Origin: Kitasatospora acidiphila
Lineage (GTDB): Bacteria > Actinomycetota > Actinomycetes > Streptomycetales > Streptomycetaceae
Direction: 5' to 3'
Assembly (NCBI RefSeq): GCF_006636205.1
Contig: NZ_VIGB01000003.1
Coordinates: forward strand, 4,702,501-4,766,500
DNA: 64,000 nt
Under the pieces are notes generated by a model. The model saw nothing but the letters and a program-made list of their open reading frames with translations. It was not told the origin of the DNA and did not search any database. Shown here one piece after another: positions 61,493-64,000 of this stretch. Made by a program: the position numbers and the translations under genes. The first letter of the stretch is position 1. Each line of letters starts with the position of its first letter.

Positions 61493-62467
61493 TCAGTTCA
61501 GCGTGACCTGACGGCTCACCAGGTTCGCCCGGGCCCGGCGCTCCTCGCCAGTGAGCGGCGCCTCCTGGGCCAGTGCGCCTGCCAGGCGTTCGGCGAAGGT
61601 GGCGGCCGGCTTCTCGCAGTCGGCGGCCGACATCTCCACCGGCAGGTCCCAGACCGGCACGGTCAGGCCGTGCGCGCGGAACGAGCCGACCAGCTTGGTG
61701 CCCTCGCCCAGCGAGGCGTCGCCGGTCGCGGCGAGCCGGGCCAGCGCGTCCAGCAGCTGCTCCTCCGGCACCGTCATCACCCAGCGCAGGTGGTTCTTGT
61801 CCGGGGTGCCGCACCAGTAGGCGCTGTCCACGCCGGCCAGCTTCTCGGTCGGGATCGCCGAGGCGTTGGCCCGCTCCAGCGACGCGGCCACCTCGCCGCT
61901 GGCCGACTCGGCGTCCTCCAGCCAGAACTCGAAGCCGGTGTGCACGGCCGGCGCGAACGGCGCGTCCAGGTCCAGCAGTTCCTGCAGGCGCGGACCGTCG
62001 GCCGGTGCCCGGCGGGTCGGCACCGGGGTGCCGGGCTCGATGGTGAGCGCCTGGACGAGCGCGTCGGCCAGGTCCCGGCTCAGGTCTCCGGAGGACGACT
62101 GGGTCTGCAGACCGAGCAGGATCGAGCCGTCCGGACGGCGCAGCGCCGGCCAGGCCAGCGGCAGCACGGTGGCCAGGGTGACCGACGGCACCTCGCCGGC
62201 GGCACCGGCGGCCGCCGCGGCGGTCAGGGTCAGCGGAGCGGTGGCGGCCGGCACCAGCTCGCGCAGCGCCACCCAGTCCGCCTCGCCGGGCAGCCCCTCG
62301 AACGGGCGCTGCACCAGCTCCTGCTCGGCGTGCGCGGCCTGCCGGCCGTGGCAGGCCTTGTAGCGGCGGCCGGAGCCGCACGGGCAGGCCTCGCGGGCGC
62401 CGACCACGGGGACGGTGCCGGTCGCGGCGGTGGACTGGGCGGACTTGTTGGCGGCCTTCTTGGCCAT
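61493..62467 (-). CDS. DUF5926 family protein with SEC-C zinc motif
   Basis: A 324-residue cytosolic protein. After a Lys/Ala-rich start, the SEC-C motif CPCGSGRRYKACHG (about 28-42) binds zinc, as in SecA-type C-termini. The rest is the DUF5926 body, conserved in actinobacteria and of unknown function (e.g. AYWCGTPDKNHLRWVMTVPE). No membrane segment. It is a single gene with a well-placed ATG at 62467. Confidence 0.85.
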   Translation of the reverse strand: MAKKAANKSAQSTAATGTVPVVGAREACPCGSGRRYKACHGRQAAHAEQELVQRPFEGLPGEADWVALRELVPAATAPLTLTAAAAAGAAGEVPSVTLATVLPLAWPALRRPDGSILLGLQTQSSSGDLSRDLADALVQALTIEPGTPVPTRRAPADGPRLQELLDLDAPFAPAVHTGFEFWLEDAESASGEVAASLERANASAIPTEKLAGVDSAYWCGTPDKNHLRWVMTVPEEQLLDALARLAATGDASLGEGTKLVGSFRAHGLTVPVWDLPVEMSAADCEKPAATFAERLAGALAQEAPLTGEERRARANLVSRQVTLN

Positions 62468-62593
62468 GGCGCGGCTCTCCCGGGAGTGGGGTCAGTGTCT
62501 CCGGGGCAGCCTACTGAGAATCCGCGGCCGGCTACCGTCGCCCGCGGCGGCGCCCGGCCGCGCCTGCCACGGCTACCGTCGCGCCCGCTGCAG

Positions 62594-63148
62594 CTACGGC
62601 TGCACCCGCTGCGGCTCCGGTGCCCGGTCGTGCGCGGGCAGCGCGGCCCACACCGTCACCTCGCCCGGCGCGTCGCGCACCCCCCAGTCGGTGGCCAGCT
62701 GGCCGACGATGCTCAGCCCGCGGCCGCCCCTGGCGGTCAGCGAGGGCCGGGCCGGCAGCGGCCTGGTGGTCGCGCCGCCGTCGGTGACCTCCAGGGTCAG
62801 GGTGCCGTCGCCGTGCATCTGCCAGCGCACCAGGATGCCGCCGAGATCTTCGGTCGCGGAATCCCTGACTTCATGGTGCCACGTCATATTGCTGCCATTG
62901 CCCGGAAATTCCTCGGCGATGTCCCGTTCCGTAAGGTCCAGCAATGGACCGAGCGGCCGGGCATAGCGGCAGGAATTGCTGAGCAGTTCGGAAAGGATCA
63001 GGACCGCGTCATCGATGACGGTGTCAGGCACCTCCTGGTCGCCCAGATCACGGCGCAACCTGCGCCGGGCTGCCCCGACGCTGGCCGGGCCGTGCGGCAC
63101 CGCCATGGTCGATGAAGTCGGCACTTCACGCGCCACCATCAACGCCAC
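62594..63148 (-). CDS. ATP-binding protein, RsbW-like family
   Basis: A 184-residue HATPase_c protein. N box: ILSELLSNSCRYARPLG; G1: EVTDGGATTRP; G2: RGGRGLSIVGQLATDWGV. It has an insertion between N and G1 boxes (about residues 90-115) compared with the protein at 9999. The GTG at 63148 follows AAGGAGG at seven bases; frames reaching to 63472 have no such site. It may bind a sigma or anti-anti-sigma factor, within the same network as the SpoIIE phosphatase. Confidence 0.85.
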   Translation of the reverse strand: MALMVAREVPTSSTMAVPHGPASVGAARRRLRRDLGDQEVPDTVIDDAVLILSELLSNSCRYARPLGPLLDLTERDIAEEFPGNGSNMTWHHEVRDSATEDLGGILVRWQMHGDGTLTLEVTDGGATTRPLPARPSLTARGGRGLSIVGQLATDWGVRDAPGEVTVWAALPAHDRAPEPQRVQP

Positions 63149-63366
63149 CCCCGGACCTCCTTCAGCGTTTGCCGAGGGATGGATGCCCCGGTGGAATGCG
63201 ACGGAAACGGCTCCGGGTGCACGGGGTGCGTCAATTGTGAAGTCGTCGCGACACTCATCGACTTTCGCGACCCAGCGTACGCAAAAGGTGATTATCCGCT
63301 TACGCTGCGTCAATCGCAGGAGTGGGATTCCGCCGCCCCGGGTATTGCCTTGCGCCGGGCGTACGC

Positions 63367-64000
63367 TCAGCGCCCGAGTTGGTCCAGCACCGCGCGGGGC
63401 CGGTTGGTGATGATCGCCGAGACGCCGAGTTCCAGGCAGAGCTCGACATCGGCCGGCTCGTCCACCGTCCACACGTGCACCCGGTGCCCGGCCGCCCGCA
63501 GCGCGCGGACCAGCTCCGGGCGGCGGCGGACCAGCTCGATGCCCGGCCCGGCCACCACCGCGCCCTGCGGCAGCCCGGCGCCCGGCCAGAGCCGCAGCAG
63601 CTCCGGGTGCTCGAACAGGAAGACCCGGGGGAACTCCGGCGCGGCCTTGCGCACCCGGCCCAGCGCCAGCCCGGAGAAGCTCATGATCCGGGCGTGCGGC
63701 CGCTCCGAGGCGCCCTCGCCGTCGGCGTCGTACGGCCCGACCGCGCCGGCGATCCCGAACCGGCGCAGCATCGCCACCAGCTCGGTCTCCACCCGGCCCC
63801 GGAACCGCACCGGGTGCTTGGTCTCGATCGCCAGGTCGACCCGGCGGCCGGCGTCCGCGACCAGCTCCAGCAGGCTCTCCAGGGTCAGCACCGGCTGCGG
63901 CTCGGGCCGCTCGGGGTGCTTCCAGGAGCCGAAGTCGTAGGCCCGCAGCTGCTCCAGGGTGAGCGCGGAGACCACCCGGCGGCCGCCGTCGGAGACCCGC
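63367..64000 (-). CDS. glycerophosphodiester phosphodiesterase, 3' part
   Basis: The C-terminal 211 residues of a GDPD-family enzyme that cuts glycerophosphodiesters into glycerol-3-phosphate and an alcohol; the gene continues past the window. RRVDLAIETKHP provides the conserved Glu and Lys, and HVWTVDEPADVELCLELGVS followed by AIITNRP is the diagnostic end. The upstream TSDGG-like turn (DGGRRVVSALTLEQL) fits the family. The N-terminal His-Arg motif is outside the window, so intactness cannot be checked. Confidence 0.9.
   Translation of the reverse strand, partial: RVSDGGRRVVSALTLEQLRAYDFGSWKHPERPEPQPVLTLESLLELVADAGRRVDLAIETKHPVRFRGRVETELVAMLRRFGIAGAVGPYDADGEGASERPHARIMSFSGLALGRVRKAAPEFPRVFLFEHPELLRLWPGAGLPQGAVVAGPGIELVRRRPELVRALRAAGHRVHVWTVDEPADVELCLELGVSAIITNRPRAVLDQLGR

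Noticed and set aside
63149..63472. Longer N-terminus for the RsbW-like protein
   Set aside because: No start with a ribosome-binding site until GTG at 63148, which has AAGGAGG at the right distance.

Overview
The window is high-GC actinobacterial DNA, most likely from the Streptomycetaceae (Streptomyces or Kitasatospora). The signs are strong G/C bias at third codon positions, many GTG and TTG starts, a GlxA-type copper radical oxidase, a modular secreted chitinase, WhiJ-like XRE/DUF397 gene pairs, RsbW-like kinases, a SpoIIE phosphatase, TipAL, a PHO box, and a binding-protein ABC system with no ATPase gene beside it.

Layout. 1-4.6 kb: a two-gene operon for an unusual KS-ACP-aminotransferase polyketide synthase and an SDR enzyme. 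4.7-8.8 kb: a lipase-like hydrolase, a mycothiol-dependent isomerase-family gene, and a divergent AhpD-like gene / SnoaL-tailed ECF sigma pair with matching promoters. 9-16 kb: a methyltransferase, an RsbW-like/XRE/DUF397 regulatory cluster with a duplicated DUF397 gene, and a DUF6879 gene followed by a broken NB-ARC/TPR gene. 16-19.7 kb: VOC protein, DUF1772 membrane protein with divergent TetR regulator, a patch of scrambled relics of the ECF sigma locus, and a secreted protein. 19.7-24.8 kb: glxA-like gene divergent from a DyP peroxidase with a four-repeat tail, then a shortened LysR gene.

25.1-40.7 kb is the most striking part. A GH18 chitinase gene is split by a 13.25-kb integrative element. 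The element carries a large serine integrase, a RepSA-like rolling-circle initiator, an FtsK/TraB-type translocase, small membrane proteins, a GntR (KorSA-like) repressor with two operators, a Nudix protein (Pif-like), many small genes, and an XRE/DUF397 pair. Both junctions can be read: the shared core is GCAAC; the rebuilt attP has 8-bp arms exactly 15 bases either side of a central AA, and the rebuilt attB has 4-bp arms 6 bases either side of the same AA. Precise excision would restore a 783-residue chitinase in frame.

40.9-64 kb looks like ordinary chromosome: a Pro/Gln-rich protein, a Nudix hydrolase, a second SnoaL-tailed ECF sigma with a perfect TGTCACA-N16-CGTC promoter, a CoA-transferase, a PHO-box-preceded secreted phosphoesterase with an ABC importer behind it, a polytopic membrane protein, TipAL, an ECF sigma with a membrane partner, aminopeptidase P, a SpoIIE phosphatase, a primase-like protein, DUF5926, an RsbW-like protein and a partial glycerophosphodiesterase.

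Caution on sequence quality. Four genes carry a frameshift that one extra base in a short G or C run would repair (runs at 14279, 21981, 41414 and 43510), and a fifth small gene (about 58255) fits the same pattern. Missing bases in homopolymers are a likely explanation for at least some of these.
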